A stretch of 64,000 bases of DNA from Frigoribacterium sp. Leaf186. Its GTDB lineage: Bacteria; Actinomycetota; Actinomycetes; Actinomycetales; Microbacteriaceae. The notes beneath the pieces are model-generated. The model had not been told where the DNA came from. It searched no databases and was given only the letters and a program-made list of their open reading frames with translations. The translations under genes and the position numbers were made by a program. Location: positions 604,907 through 668,906 of the forward strand of contig NZ_LMPQ01000010.1 in assembly GCF_001423905.1 (NCBI RefSeq), given 5' to 3'. Of the stretch, positions 44,693 through 52,779 are shown piece by piece; positions within the stretch are counted from its first letter, which is position 1; the number at the start of each line of letters is the position of its first letter.

Positions 44693-44962
44693 GTGACCTC
44701 ACCCATCTTCGACACCCTCTCCGCCGAGCGCGAGGCGACACCCGTGTTCGAGTCCCTGACCCGAGGCCTCGACGACCCGATGTGGTCGTTCGAGACGATG
44801 GCGCCGCCGTCGACCCGGGGCAGCCGGGCCGACGGCGACCCGACCCGCGACGACCCGACCCGGGGCACGCCGACTCGCGAGGCCGCGGTGCGCCGCCAGA
44901 CCTCGAGCCGCTCCGCGGTGACCGACGTCGCGACGTGGCCGCTGCGGACGATCACCTGCTGA
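44693..44962 (+). CDS. Small disordered protein of unknown function
   Basis: 89 residues, no family recognised. The N-terminal half (TSPIFDTLSAEREATPVFESLTRGLDDP) is acidic, whereas the middle is a run of Asp-Pro-Thr-Arg-like repeats (DPTRDDPTRGTPTRE). The C-terminus ends with a cysteine. It lacks membrane segments and a signal peptide. GTG at 44693 has AGGAG seven bases upstream, and the gene sits behind a near-consensus promoter, so it should be strongly transcribed. An in-frame upstream GTG at 44633 lies within the -35 box and is rejected. Confidence 0.6.
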   Translation: MTSPIFDTLSAEREATPVFESLTRGLDDPMWSFETMAPPSTRGSRADGDPTRDDPTRGTPTREAAVRRQTSSRSAVTDVATWPLRTITC

Positions 44963-44985
44963 CGCGGTTCCGTAAGCTGAGGGCG

Positions 44986-45663
44986 ATGACTCTCCCCTAC
45001 ACGGCCGTCCTCTACGACCTCGACGGCACCATCGCCGACTCGGCGCCCGCGATCACCGCCAGCCTCGCGCACACCATCGACCGTCTCGGCCTCGCGGTCC
45101 CCTCGGCCGACGACCTCATGGCCTGGGTCGGCCCGCCGTTGCCCCAGAGCTTCGAGGTGCGCCTCGGCCTCGACGGCGACCGCCTGGTCGAGGCGATGCG
45201 CCTCTACCGTTCGCACTACCTGGCGAACGGCGCCCTCGAGGGCGAGGTCTTCCCGGGGGTCCCCGACCTCATGGCGGCCGTCCACGCCGCCGGCATCCCG
45301 ACCTCGACCGCGACCTCGAAGCCCGAGACGCCGGCCACGGCGATCCTCCGGGCCCACGGCCTCGACCGCTACCTCGACGTCATCACCGGCGCCTCCGACG
45401 ACGAGGTGCGCAACACCAAGGCCGACGTCGTCGCCGAGGCCCTGACGAGACTGCGAGCGCGGGGCGCCGACGTCTCGCGGCCCGTGCTGATCGGCGACCG
45501 CCACCACGACGTCGAGGGCGCCGCCGTCCACGGCGTGCCCACGATCATCGTCGGCTGGGGCTACGGCGAGCCCGACGAGCACGTCGGGGCGATCGCCGTC
45601 GTCGACGACGTCGACCAGCTGGCCGAGCTGCTCGGCGTCACGCTGCTGCGCGGCGCCGCGTGA
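44986..45663 (+). CDS. HAD family phosphatase (Gph/PpaX-like)
   Basis: 225 residues. HAD motif I is YDLDGTIADS (about 10-19), motif II is TSTATSKP (about 103-110) and motif IV is LIGDRHHDVEGA (about 168-179), with a helical cap after motif I. It resembles phosphoglycolate phosphatase; the substrate is not certain. The ATG is seven bases after TAAGCT (44973-44978), so it is leaderless. The stop overlaps the MFS start by four bases. Confidence 0.9.
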   Translation: MTLPYTAVLYDLDGTIADSAPAITASLAHTIDRLGLAVPSADDLMAWVGPPLPQSFEVRLGLDGDRLVEAMRLYRSHYLANGALEGEVFPGVPDLMAAVHAAGIPTSTATSKPETPATAILRAHGLDRYLDVITGASDDEVRNTKADVVAEALTRLRARGADVSRPVLIGDRHHDVEGAAVHGVPTIIVGWGYGEPDEHVGAIAVVDDVDQLAELLGVTLLRGAA

Positions 45664-46961
45664 CCCGCGCCGCGACCGTCGTCCGGTCGCCGGCCGCCTG
45701 GCTGCTCACCCTGGCGATCGTCCTGATCGCGCTGAACATGCGCGGGCCCATCGTGGCCCCGGCCCCCGTTCTCGACCAGATGAGTGCCGACCTCGGGCTC
45801 ACCGCGGTCGTGGCCGGGCTGCTCACGAGCATCCCCGTGCTCTGCTTCGCCGTGGCGAGCCCGTTCGCCTCGGCCCTGATCGGCCGCATCGGTGCCGAAC
45901 GGGCCGTCACCCTGGGCCTGGCCGGCGTGCTGCTCGGCACGCTGCTGCGGACGGCCGGCGGCACGGTGTGGCTCTACGTCGGCACCGTCGTCATCGGCAT
46001 CGCCATCACGATCGGCAACGTCGTGCTGCCCGTCGTCATCCGCCGCGACTTCAGCCCCGAACGCGCCGGCTTCGTCACGGGCATCTACACCTCGGCCCTC
46101 AACGTCGGGTCGATGATCACCTCGCTCGCCACGGCGCCGATCGCCTCGGTCGTGGGCTGGCCCCTGGCCCTCGTCACGTGGGGGCTCCTGGCCGTCCTCG
46201 CCGCCGTGGTCTGGTCGGTCGCGGTCGGGCCCCGCGTGGCGGTGCTCGGCGGCAGCGTGGCCGTGGTGCCGGGGTCGCAGGCCGACGTCGACGACCGGCA
46301 CCGCGCCTCCTCGGCCACCGACGTGTTCACCGGCGGCATCGACGTCGTCGATCCGGGCGAGGCCGAGGCCGACGCCCGAGAGCGCCGTCGCACCGCCACC
46401 CCGCTGCTGCGTCGCGCGACGACGTGGGGGCTGACGCTCGCGTTCGCCGGCCAGGCCTTCGGCTACTACGGGCTGACGGCCTGGATGCCCACGCTGCTGC
46501 GCGACGAGGTCGGGCTGACGCGCGAGGCCGCGGGCGCGAGTTCGTCGGTCTTCCAGATCCTGGCCGTCGTCGGCGCCCTCGGCGTGCCGTTCCTGGCACT
46601 GCGGGTGCGGCCGGCCGTGGTCATCGGCCTGATCGCCGTGTTCTGGTCCGCGATGCCGCTCGGCCTGCTCTTCGCCCCCGAGCACTGGCTGCTGTGGTCG
46701 GTCTTCGGCGGGGCGGCCCAGGGCGGGGGCATCACGATCATCTTCATCGTCATCGTGCGCATGGCGTCGACCGACGTCGAGGCGCGGCGCCTGTCGGCCC
46801 TCGTGCAGGGCGGCGGTTACGCGATCGCGGCCCTCGGCCCGCTCGCGATCGGCGGACTGCACGACGTCAGCGGCAACTGGCAGATCCCGATGATCGGCGT
46901 CGCCGCGGCCGTCGTCGTGCTCGGGGTCAGCGGCGTACTGTCGTCGCGGCGGGTGCCCTGA
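45660..46961 (+). CDS. MFS transporter of the CynX/NimT type
   Basis: 433 residues, twelve predicted helices. IVLIALNMRGPIVAPAPVLDQM at the start and ALNVGSMITSL after the fourth helix fit the cyanate/nitroimidazole transporter group. The central cytoplasmic loop (about 190-250) is long and charged, and contains RHRASSATD from a copy of the dispersed word (46302-46313). The GTG start overlaps the HAD stop. The substrate is unknown. Confidence 0.85.
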   Translation: MTRAATVVRSPAAWLLTLAIVLIALNMRGPIVAPAPVLDQMSADLGLTAVVAGLLTSIPVLCFAVASPFASALIGRIGAERAVTLGLAGVLLGTLLRTAGGTVWLYVGTVVIGIAITIGNVVLPVVIRRDFSPERAGFVTGIYTSALNVGSMITSLATAPIASVVGWPLALVTWGLLAVLAAVVWSVAVGPRVAVLGGSVAVVPGSQADVDDRHRASSATDVFTGGIDVVDPGEAEADARERRRTATPLLRRATTWGLTLAFAGQAFGYYGLTAWMPTLLRDEVGLTREAAGASSSVFQILAVVGALGVPFLALRVRPAVVIGLIAVFWSAMPLGLLFAPEHWLLWSVFGGAAQGGGITIIFIVIVRMASTDVEARRLSALVQGGGYAIAALGPLAIGGLHDVSGNWQIPMIGVAAAVVVLGVSGVLSSRRVP

Positions 46962-46979
46962 CGCCTGCCGCCTCCCGAC

Positions 46980-47888
46980 TCAACCCCGCACTCCCCCGGC
47001 GAAGAGCACCTCGAGCGTCAGCGGGTCGCGGCCGGTGAGGTCGCGCACGGCGGTCGTCACCGTCGCCACCTCGCCCGAGGCCATCGACGTGTAGGTGCTG
47101 ACCCAGGCGTCGGCCTGGAACGGCTCGGGCTCGAAGACGCGTCGCGACTCGTACGCCTCGTCGACGGTCTCGTCGACGAAGGTGAACGAGCGTCCGCCCA
47201 GGGCCGTCAGCCGTGCGGCGGCCTCGGTCAGGGTGAACGCCTCGGACCCGGTCAGGTCGTAGGTCGCGCCCGTGTGCGACTCGTGGTCGAGCAGCACCAC
47301 CGCCGCGACGGCCGCGACGTCGGCCCGGGCCACGGCCGCGACGCGCCCGTCACCGGCCGGGCCGCGGATGACGCCCTGCTCGTCCGCGAACAACGGGACG
47401 AAGTCGAGGTAGAAGTTGTCGCGCAAGAAGGTGAAGCCGAGGCCCGAGGCGCGGATGTGCTGCTCGGTCGCGAAGTGGTCGCGTCCCAGCGTGAACACCG
47501 ACTCGGCCGACGCCCCGGCGAACGACGTGTAGACCACGTGCCGCACGCCCGCCTCGACGGCCGCGTCGACGAACGCGCGGTGCTGGTCGACCCGGTCGGG
47601 GGCTTCGGCGGCCGACACCATGAAGAGCGTCTCGACGCCGCGCAGGGCCTCGACCGACGCCTCGCGGTCGCCGTAGGTCGCCACGGCGACCTCGGCCTCG
47701 GCCCCGTCGAGTCGAGGTGCCCGCGCGGCGTCGCGCACGACGAGTCGCAGCGGGACGCCGCGCTCGGACAGGTGCGCGGCCACGATCCCGCCGACGGCAC
47801 CCGTCGCGCCCGTGACGGCGACGAGCGACGAGGAGGCGCGGGCGGGGTCCCCCACGCGGGCGGACGAGGTCTCGGTCGAGTCGGTCAT
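46980..47888 (-). CDS. NmrA-like NAD(P)-binding oxidoreductase
   Basis: 302 residues, atypical short-chain dehydrogenase fold. The nucleotide motif VAVTGATGAVGGIVAAHL is at about 23-40. The catalytic YxxxK is not evident, as in NmrA/QorB proteins that act as redox sensors or quinone reductases. HVVYTSFAGA and FLRDNFYLDFVP are characteristic. The N-terminal PARASSSL derives from a CGAGGAGGCGCG copy at 47829-47840. It converges with the MFS gene. Confidence 0.88.
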   Translation of the reverse strand: MTDSTETSSARVGDPARASSSLVAVTGATGAVGGIVAAHLSERGVPLRLVVRDAARAPRLDGAEAEVAVATYGDREASVEALRGVETLFMVSAAEAPDRVDQHRAFVDAAVEAGVRHVVYTSFAGASAESVFTLGRDHFATEQHIRASGLGFTFLRDNFYLDFVPLFADEQGVIRGPAGDGRVAAVARADVAAVAAVVLLDHESHTGATYDLTGSEAFTLTEAAARLTALGGRSFTFVDETVDEAYESRRVFEPEPFQADAWVSTYTSMASGEVATVTTAVRDLTGRDPLTLEVLFAGGVRG

Positions 47889-48113
47889 GCCTCACTGAAC
47901 CATGCAGGGGGCGCGAGTTCCCAGGCGGGGTCGACCCGCGCCTCCTCGTCCGGCGTCCGGGGTGGTCGACCGCGGCACGCGGGGGTCGGATCGCCGCCGT
48001 TGCAGGGATCGAGACTCGTTATCGACTGGGCGGATCGACGGCGGAGGTCGCTGGGCGACGGTAGATTCGACGCCGGTCCGGCACCCCGGGCCACCACCCG
48101 ACGAAAGGCGCCC

Positions 48114-49028
48114 ATGGGCCACGACCACGGTCACGGACACGTCGCCGCCGACGGGCGTCGCCTGCGCCTCGCCATCGCGATCGTCGCGCTCGGCCTCGTC
48201 GCCCAGCTGGTCGGTGCCTGGCTCTCGGGTTCGCTCGCGCTGCTGGCCGACTCGGGGCACATGCTGTCCGACCTCGCCGGGCTGGTCATCGCCCTGGTCG
48301 CGACGATCGTCGCCGCCCGGCCCGCGAGCGGGCGCCAGACCTACGGCTACCGACGCGCCGAGGTGTTCGCCGCGTTCGTCAACGGGCTCGTGCTGCTCGC
48401 CGTCTCGCTCTCGGTCGCCGTCGCGGCGGTGTCCCGGCTGGTCGCGGTCGGCGAGCACGAGGTGCTCGGCCTGCCCATGCTGGTCGTCGGCCTGGTCGGC
48501 GGCGCGACCAACGTCGCCGCGCTGCTCGTGCTGCGCGGCGGGGCGACGCACTCGATCAACATGCGTGGCGCGTACCTCGAGGTGCTCGGCGACCTGCTCG
48601 GCTCGGCGGCCGTCGTGGTCGCGGCCGTCGTCGTGCTGACCACGGGCTTCACGCAGGCCGACTCGGTCGGGTCGCTGATCATCGCCGCGATGATCGTGCC
48701 GCGGGCGTGGTCGCTGCTGCGCGAGGCGATCCGCGTGCTGTTCGGCTCGGCACCCGGCGACATCGACCTCGAGTCCGTCCGCACGCACATCGGCGACACC
48801 CCGGGTGTCGTCTCTGCGCACGACGTCCACGCCTGGCAGATCACCAGCGGGGCGACCGTGTTCTCGGCGCACGTCGTCGTCGAACGCGAGGTGTTCTGCG
48901 ACATGAAGGTCGACGAGACGCTCGACGCCCTCGACCGCTGCCTCGCCGCCCACTTCTCGGTCGAGCACGCGACGTTCCAGCTCGAGCCGGCCGACCACGC
49001 CGGGCACGAACGCGAGACGCACGCCTGA
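48114..49028 (+). CDS. Cation diffusion facilitator (Zn/Co/Cd exporter)
   Basis: 304 residues, six membrane helices. An N-terminal His-rich tail HDHGHGH precedes helix II, which holds LLADSGHMLSDLAG, the HxxxD zinc site. A second site, YLEVLGDLLGS, is in helix V. The C-terminal cytoplasmic domain includes VSAHDVHAWQI and ends with HAGHERETHA, also His-rich. GAAAGG lies before the ATG, and TAGATT (48062-48067) is a plausible -10. It likely exports zinc or related ions. Confidence 0.93.
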   Translation: MGHDHGHGHVAADGRRLRLAIAIVALGLVAQLVGAWLSGSLALLADSGHMLSDLAGLVIALVATIVAARPASGRQTYGYRRAEVFAAFVNGLVLLAVSLSVAVAAVSRLVAVGEHEVLGLPMLVVGLVGGATNVAALLVLRGGATHSINMRGAYLEVLGDLLGSAAVVVAAVVVLTTGFTQADSVGSLIIAAMIVPRAWSLLREAIRVLFGSAPGDIDLESVRTHIGDTPGVVSAHDVHAWQITSGATVFSAHVVVEREVFCDMKVDETLDALDRCLAAHFSVEHATFQLEPADHAGHERETHA

Positions 49029-49034
49029 CTCGTG

Positions 49035-49058
49035 CCGCGCCTCCCCCGGGAGGCGCGG
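49035..49058. terminator. Hairpin made of two inverted copies of the dispersed word
   Basis: CCGCGCCTCCC (49035-49045) and GGGAGGCGCGG (49048-49058) pair perfectly over 11 bp with only CC between. The hairpin begins seven bases after the CDF stop and lies before the converging crcB genes. Confidence 0.65.
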
Positions 49059-49088
49059 GTCGAGTGGGCAGGGCCAGCCGGGGCCCGC

Positions 49089-49466
49089 TCAGGCCAGCGA
49101 GCCGAGCCACAGGCCGAGGGACGCGACGCCGACGCACGCGACGAGCATGCCCAGGCCGTTCGCGACCGCGGCCCCGCGTCGCCCCGTGGCCAGCAGTCGC
49201 ACCGTCTCGACGCTCGCGGTGCTGAACGTCGTGTACCCGCCGAGCAGGCCGGTGCCGAGGACGGCCTTCCACTCGGGCGCGACGACCCCCTGCAGGGCGA
49301 GGCCGGTCAGCAGCCCCAGCGCGAACGAGCCCGACACGTTGATGACGGTCGTTCCCCACGGGTAGGCCGCGCCCAGGCGGTCCTTGACGAGCCCGTCGAC
49401 GACGAAGCGGACGGCGGCACCGATCCCGCCGGCCACCGCGACGGCGACGACGAGCAGCGGGCTCAC
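49089..49466 (-). CDS. crcB: Fluoride channel subunit CrcB (second gene)
   Basis: 125 residues, four helices. GTGLLGGYTTFSTASVET carries the Phe-box and the Thr-Phe-Ser pore signature, and TTVINVSGSFALGLL includes the conserved Asn. Fluc channels are dual-topology dimers; in many actinobacteria two genes encode opposite-facing subunits, as here. The GTG start overlaps the upstream crcB by four bases. Confidence 0.92.
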   Translation of the reverse strand: MSPLLVVAVAVAGGIGAAVRFVVDGLVKDRLGAAYPWGTTVINVSGSFALGLLTGLALQGVVAPEWKAVLGTGLLGGYTTFSTASVETVRLLATGRRGAAVANGLGMLVACVGVASLGLWLGSLA

Positions 49467-49900
49467 GAGGCCCGTCCGGCGAGACGGGCGCCGGCCCGGA
49501 TGCCGGCCGCCGCGGCGAGCACCCCGAACACCAGGCTCAGCAGCCCGTAGAGCCCGGCGACGGCGAGGTCGCCTCCGCCCGCCCCGACGAGCTGCGCGGT
49601 CTCGGTGGCGAGCGAGCTGTAGGTGGTGAACCCGCCGAGCACGCCGGTGCCGACGAACAGTCGGGCCCGTCGGCGAGCGCCGTCGTCGGGGCCGGCGCGC
49701 AGCAGCCGCTCGAGCAGCAGGCCGAGCACGAAGGCGCCGACCACGTTGATCGCGAAGATCGCCGTGTCGAAGGCCCCCCACGCCGGCACGACCAGGGTGA
49801 CGCCGACGCGGGCGACCGTGCCCAGCGCCCCGCCCAGCGCGACGAGGGCGATCAAGGACGGACGGAGGTGCGGGGCACGCGGGCGCGCAGCCCCCGTCAC
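49463..49900 (-). CDS. crcB: Fluoride channel subunit CrcB (first gene)
   Basis: 145 residues. The opening LIALVALGGALGTVARVGV is the family start, and GTGVLGGFTTYSSLATET is the pore motif with Tyr in place of Phe. It has an N-terminal basic extension (PRAPHLRPS) absent from its partner, consistent with opposite membrane orientation. GTG start, 13 bases after the universal stress protein stop. No fluoride riboswitch is apparent. Confidence 0.92.
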   Translation of the reverse strand: MTGAARPRAPHLRPSLIALVALGGALGTVARVGVTLVVPAWGAFDTAIFAINVVGAFVLGLLLERLLRAGPDDGARRRARLFVGTGVLGGFTTYSSLATETAQLVGAGGGDLAVAGLYGLLSLVFGVLAAAAGIRAGARLAGRAS

Positions 49901-49913
49901 CGGCGCACTCGCG

Positions 49914-50432
49914 TCACAGCTCGTCCTCCCACGGCAGCGCCTGGCTGCGGGGCACGGGGGCGAGCGGCACGACGACCACGGGGCGCCGCTGCCGGTGGCT
50001 GAGGTGGAGGGCGACCGACCCGGCGAAGAACTCGCGGACGCTGCCCCGCAGGCCGGCCTCCCGGCTGCCCACGACGATCAGGGGGGCGTCGAGCTGCTCC
50101 GCCAGGTGCGAGAGGCACTGGGCCGGCTCGCCCGCGACGACCAGGGTGCGCAGCTCGACGCCGCGAGCCGAGGCGATCGGCCGCAGCCGCGCCTCCAGGT
50201 CGACGTCGAAGGACAGCGTCTCGCCGTAGTCGTCGGGGTCGAGCGGGTACGACAGGACGGTGCCGTCGATGCCCTCGGCGAAGGCGAGCCGGTCGGGCTC
50301 GACCGTGACGCAGAGCAGACCGGTGCCGAAGCGGGCGGCGAGGTCGGCGGCGGTCGCCACGACGGCCTCGCCCGAGTTCGACACGACGCCCGCGACGACG
50401 AAGCCGTGACTCTCGATGCGTTCGTCGGACAT
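49914..50432 (-). CDS. Universal stress protein-like
   Basis: 172 residues. UspA-type alpha/beta fold with LRTLVVAGEPAQCLSHLAEQLDAPLIVVGSRE near residues 92-123 and a GSVREFFAGSVALHLSHRQRRPVVVVP tail matching the ATP-binding G-2X-G-9X-G(S/T) pattern (quoted only in parts). It is probably a nucleotide-binding stress factor. First gene of the unit with the two crcB genes, so it may share fluoride or general-stress conditions. Confidence 0.82.
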   Translation of the reverse strand: MSDERIESHGFVVAGVVSNSGEAVVATAADLAARFGTGLLCVTVEPDRLAFAEGIDGTVLSYPLDPDDYGETLSFDVDLEARLRPIASARGVELRTLVVAGEPAQCLSHLAEQLDAPLIVVGSREAGLRGSVREFFAGSVALHLSHRQRRPVVVVPLAPVPRSQALPWEDEL

Positions 50433-50526
50433 GGTCACCACCCTCTCACCGGGCCGCCACCTCGCGCGGCGACACGGCCACAGTGAACCACCGCCGCACC
50501 CCCGCGCGGAAGAGCAGACTGGCGGC

Positions 50527-51210
50527 ATGTGCGGTCGCTACGTCGTTGCCCGGGCCACGTCCGATCTGCTGCCGAGCCTGCTCGACGGCCTGGGGCCCCT
50601 GCCCGACGACTTCAACGTCGCCCCGACGACGGTCGTGCCGGTCGTCCGCGAGCGCCACGGCGAACGGCAGCTGCCCGGTGCCCGCTGGGGTTTCGTGCCC
50701 TCGTGGTACCCCGACCTGAAGAAGCGGCCGCAACCGATCAACGCCCGCATCGAGACCGTCGCGACGAGCGGCATGTTCCGCCGGGCCTTCGCCACGAGTC
50801 GCTGCATCGTGCCCGCCCAGGGCTACTACGAGTGGGTCGTCACCGAGACAGGCAAGCAACCGCACTACGTGCACCAGCCCGACGCCGGCCTCGCCATGGC
50901 CGGCCTCGTGGGCGCCTGGCCGGATCCGACCAAGGCCGAGGACGACCCCGACCGCTGGGTGCTGTCGACCACGATCATCACGCGCGACGCCCACGTGGCG
51001 CCGGGCGAGGTGCACGACCGCATGCCGGCCTGCCTCACGCCCGACTCGTACGACGACTGGCTCGGCGACGGCCTCGACGGCGACGAGTTGCTGGCGCTGC
51101 TCGACCGGGACTCGTTCGAGGTCGCCCACGACCTCGTCCAGCACGAGGTCAGCCGCGACGCCAACAACGTCCGCAACAACGGCCCCCACCTGATCGACCC
51201 CCTGGGCTGA
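50527..51210 (+). CDS. SRAP (HMCES/YedK) abasic-site shield protein
   Basis: 227 residues. Cys2 right after the initiator Met (MCGRY) forms a covalent link with abasic sites in single-stranded DNA. NARIETV, the Glu in GYYEWV (about 97-102) and the His in VHDRMP (about 161-166) complete the active site. It protects replication from abasic lesions. The frame starts exactly at the conserved MCGRY, fixing the ATG. Together with nucS and the AlkA-like gene it forms the repair content of the window. Confidence 0.95.
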   Translation: MCGRYVVARATSDLLPSLLDGLGPLPDDFNVAPTTVVPVVRERHGERQLPGARWGFVPSWYPDLKKRPQPINARIETVATSGMFRRAFATSRCIVPAQGYYEWVVTETGKQPHYVHQPDAGLAMAGLVGAWPDPTKAEDDPDRWVLSTTIITRDAHVAPGEVHDRMPACLTPDSYDDWLGDGLDGDELLALLDRDSFEVAHDLVQHEVSRDANNVRNNGPHLIDPLG

Positions 51211-51317
51211 CGCCCGCCGCCCGGCCGTCGCGAGCCCGAGACCCGTCGACCGAGGAGGCGCGGGTCGCCTCCCCGCGGACGCTCGGCCCCCCGCCTCACC
51301 TCGTCGGGGGAAGTGAA

Positions 51318-51341
51318 AAGGCCCACCCGGAGGTGAGCCTT
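51318..51341 (-). terminator. Terminator of tRNA-Leu
   Basis: On the minus strand AAGGCTCACC pairs with GGTGGGCCTT (one mismatch) around TCCG and is followed by TTC. It begins nine bases after the end of tRNA-Leu. Confidence 0.65.
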
Positions 51342-51349
51342 CACGTTCG

Positions 51350-51433
51350 TGCGCGAGGGGGGACTTGAACCCCCACGCCCTTTCGAGCACTGGCACCTGA
51401 AGCCAGCGCGTCTGCCAATTCCGCCACTCGCGC
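51350..51433 (-). tRNA. tRNA-Leu (anticodon CAG)
   Basis: Acceptor stem GCGCGAG/CTCGCGC, a class II long variable arm, anticodon stem CTGGC/GCCAG with loop TTCAGGT. Discriminator A, the leucine identity base; CCA is not encoded. It reads CUG, the dominant Leu codon in this GC-rich genome. Confidence 0.95.
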
Positions 51434-51541
51434 GAACTCGTAGACTTTAGCACGCGCCGGACGAGCGGAAGAGCACGGGTGAGGACCTTTCACTCGTTCG
51501 GGCTAAGATCGGGCGACCAGAGACCCCGAACCTGGAGACCC

Positions 51542-52255
51542 ATGGGACTGCTCGACAACTTCGAACGCGGGCTGGAGCGCGCCGTCAACGGCGCCTTCGC
51601 CAAGACGTTCCGTTCGGGCGTGCAACCCCTCGAGATCACGAACGCCCTGCGTCGTGAGCTCGACACCAAGGCGGCGGTCGTCTCGCGTGACCGCATCCTC
51701 GTGCCCAACGAGCTCCAGGTGCGCCTCGCCCCGATCGACTACGAGAAGATGTCCGGCATCGGTCCGGCCCTGATCGACGAGCTGACGCAGCTCACCCAGC
51801 GGCACGCCACGGCGCAGGGGTACCAGTTCGCCGGCCCGCTCGGCATCCGCCTCCGAGAAGACGACTCGCTCAGCGTCGGCATCATGTCGGTCGACTCGCG
51901 CAACCTGCGTGGCGAGGTGCAGTGGAAGCCCTTCGTCGAGATCGACGGCAAGCGCCGCGAACTCAGCGGCGCGCGCACCATCATCGGCCGCGGCAGCGAC
52001 GCCGACATCACGGTGCAAGACACGGGCACCTCGCGCCAGCACGTCGAGATCCTCTGGGACGGCTCGCGCGCCCAGGTCCGCGACCTCGCCTCGACGAACG
52101 GCTCGAAGCTGAACGGCAACCCGTTGACGAAGGCCCCCCTGCAGCCCGATTCGGTGATCCAGATCGGTCGTACGCGTATCGTGTTCCGCGTGCTCCCCCA
52201 GTCATCGACGCCCGACCCCTTCGACGGGCCCGACCCGACGGGTGGCCGACGATGA
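51542..52255 (+). CDS. fhaA: FHA-domain protein FhaA
   Basis: 237 residues. An N-terminal DUF3662 domain (about 1-115, starting GLLDNFERGLERAVNGAFAKTF) is followed by a forkhead-associated domain (about 145-225) with GRGSDADITV, SRQHVEI and STNGSKLNG, which binds phosphothreonine. In mycobacteria FhaA controls cell-wall assembly through kinase substrates. A TAAGAT hexamer (51504-51509) may be its promoter, and CTGGAG gives the SD. First gene of the seven-gene growth operon. Confidence 0.93.
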   Translation: MGLLDNFERGLERAVNGAFAKTFRSGVQPLEITNALRRELDTKAAVVSRDRILVPNELQVRLAPIDYEKMSGIGPALIDELTQLTQRHATAQGYQFAGPLGIRLREDDSLSVGIMSVDSRNLRGEVQWKPFVEIDGKRRELSGARTIIGRGSDADITVQDTGTSRQHVEILWDGSRAQVRDLASTNGSKLNGNPLTKAPLQPDSVIQIGRTRIVFRVLPQSSTPDPFDGPDPTGGRR

Positions 52256-52773
52256 CCTCAGCCCTGACCCTGCTCGTGCTCCACTTCGGCTTCCTGGCCG
52301 TCCTGTGGCTGTTCGTCTTCGTGATCGTCTTCGCGCTGAGGAGCGACCTCTTCGGGCAGCGGGCGCGCAAGATGCCCGCCGACGCGACACCCGGCAAGGC
52401 GAGTTCGACCGCCACCGCGCCTCCTGCGCCCTCTCCCCGTCCGGCGCCCGCCGCGCCGGCGTCGGCCCCGCAGGGTGACGGCCGCGCGACGCGCCTCGTC
52501 ATCACGAAGGGCGCCAAGGCGGGCCTCGAGATGCCGCTCGGCGACGGTCCGCTCACCATCGGCCGGTCGCAAGAGAGCAACCTCGTGATCCGCGACGACT
52601 ACACCTCGACCCACCACGCGCGCCTCATGCTCTGGAACGGCCGCTGGGTCGTCCAAGACCTCGACTCCACCAACGGCACGTTCCTCGCGGGTGAGCGCGT
52701 GTCGGTCCCCACCCCCGTGCCCACCGGCGCGACCGTGACGATCGGGCAGACGAGCTTCGAGCTCCGACGGTAG
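52252..52773 (+). CDS. fhaB: FHA-domain protein FhaB (FipA)
   Basis: 173 residues. One N-terminal membrane helix (LTLLVLHFGFLAVLWLFVFVIVF), an Ala/Pro linker, then an FHA domain with IGRSQESNLVI, STHHARL and STNGTFLAG. It recruits phosphorylated division proteins. It overlaps fhaA by four bases (ATGA). The linker holds a CGCGCCTCC copy (52416-52424), consistent with the word being tolerated in flexible regions. Confidence 0.93.
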   Translation: MTSALTLLVLHFGFLAVLWLFVFVIVFALRSDLFGQRARKMPADATPGKASSTATAPPAPSPRPAPAAPASAPQGDGRATRLVITKGAKAGLEMPLGDGPLTIGRSQESNLVIRDDYTSTHHARLMLWNGRWVVQDLDSTNGTFLAGERVSVPTPVPTGATVTIGQTSFELRR

Positions 52774-52779
52774 GCACTC

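Noticed and set aside
50433-50526. Fluoride riboswitch upstream of the usp-crcB unit
   Set aside because: I could not find the conserved aptamer pattern by eye; a covariance search is needed for certainty.
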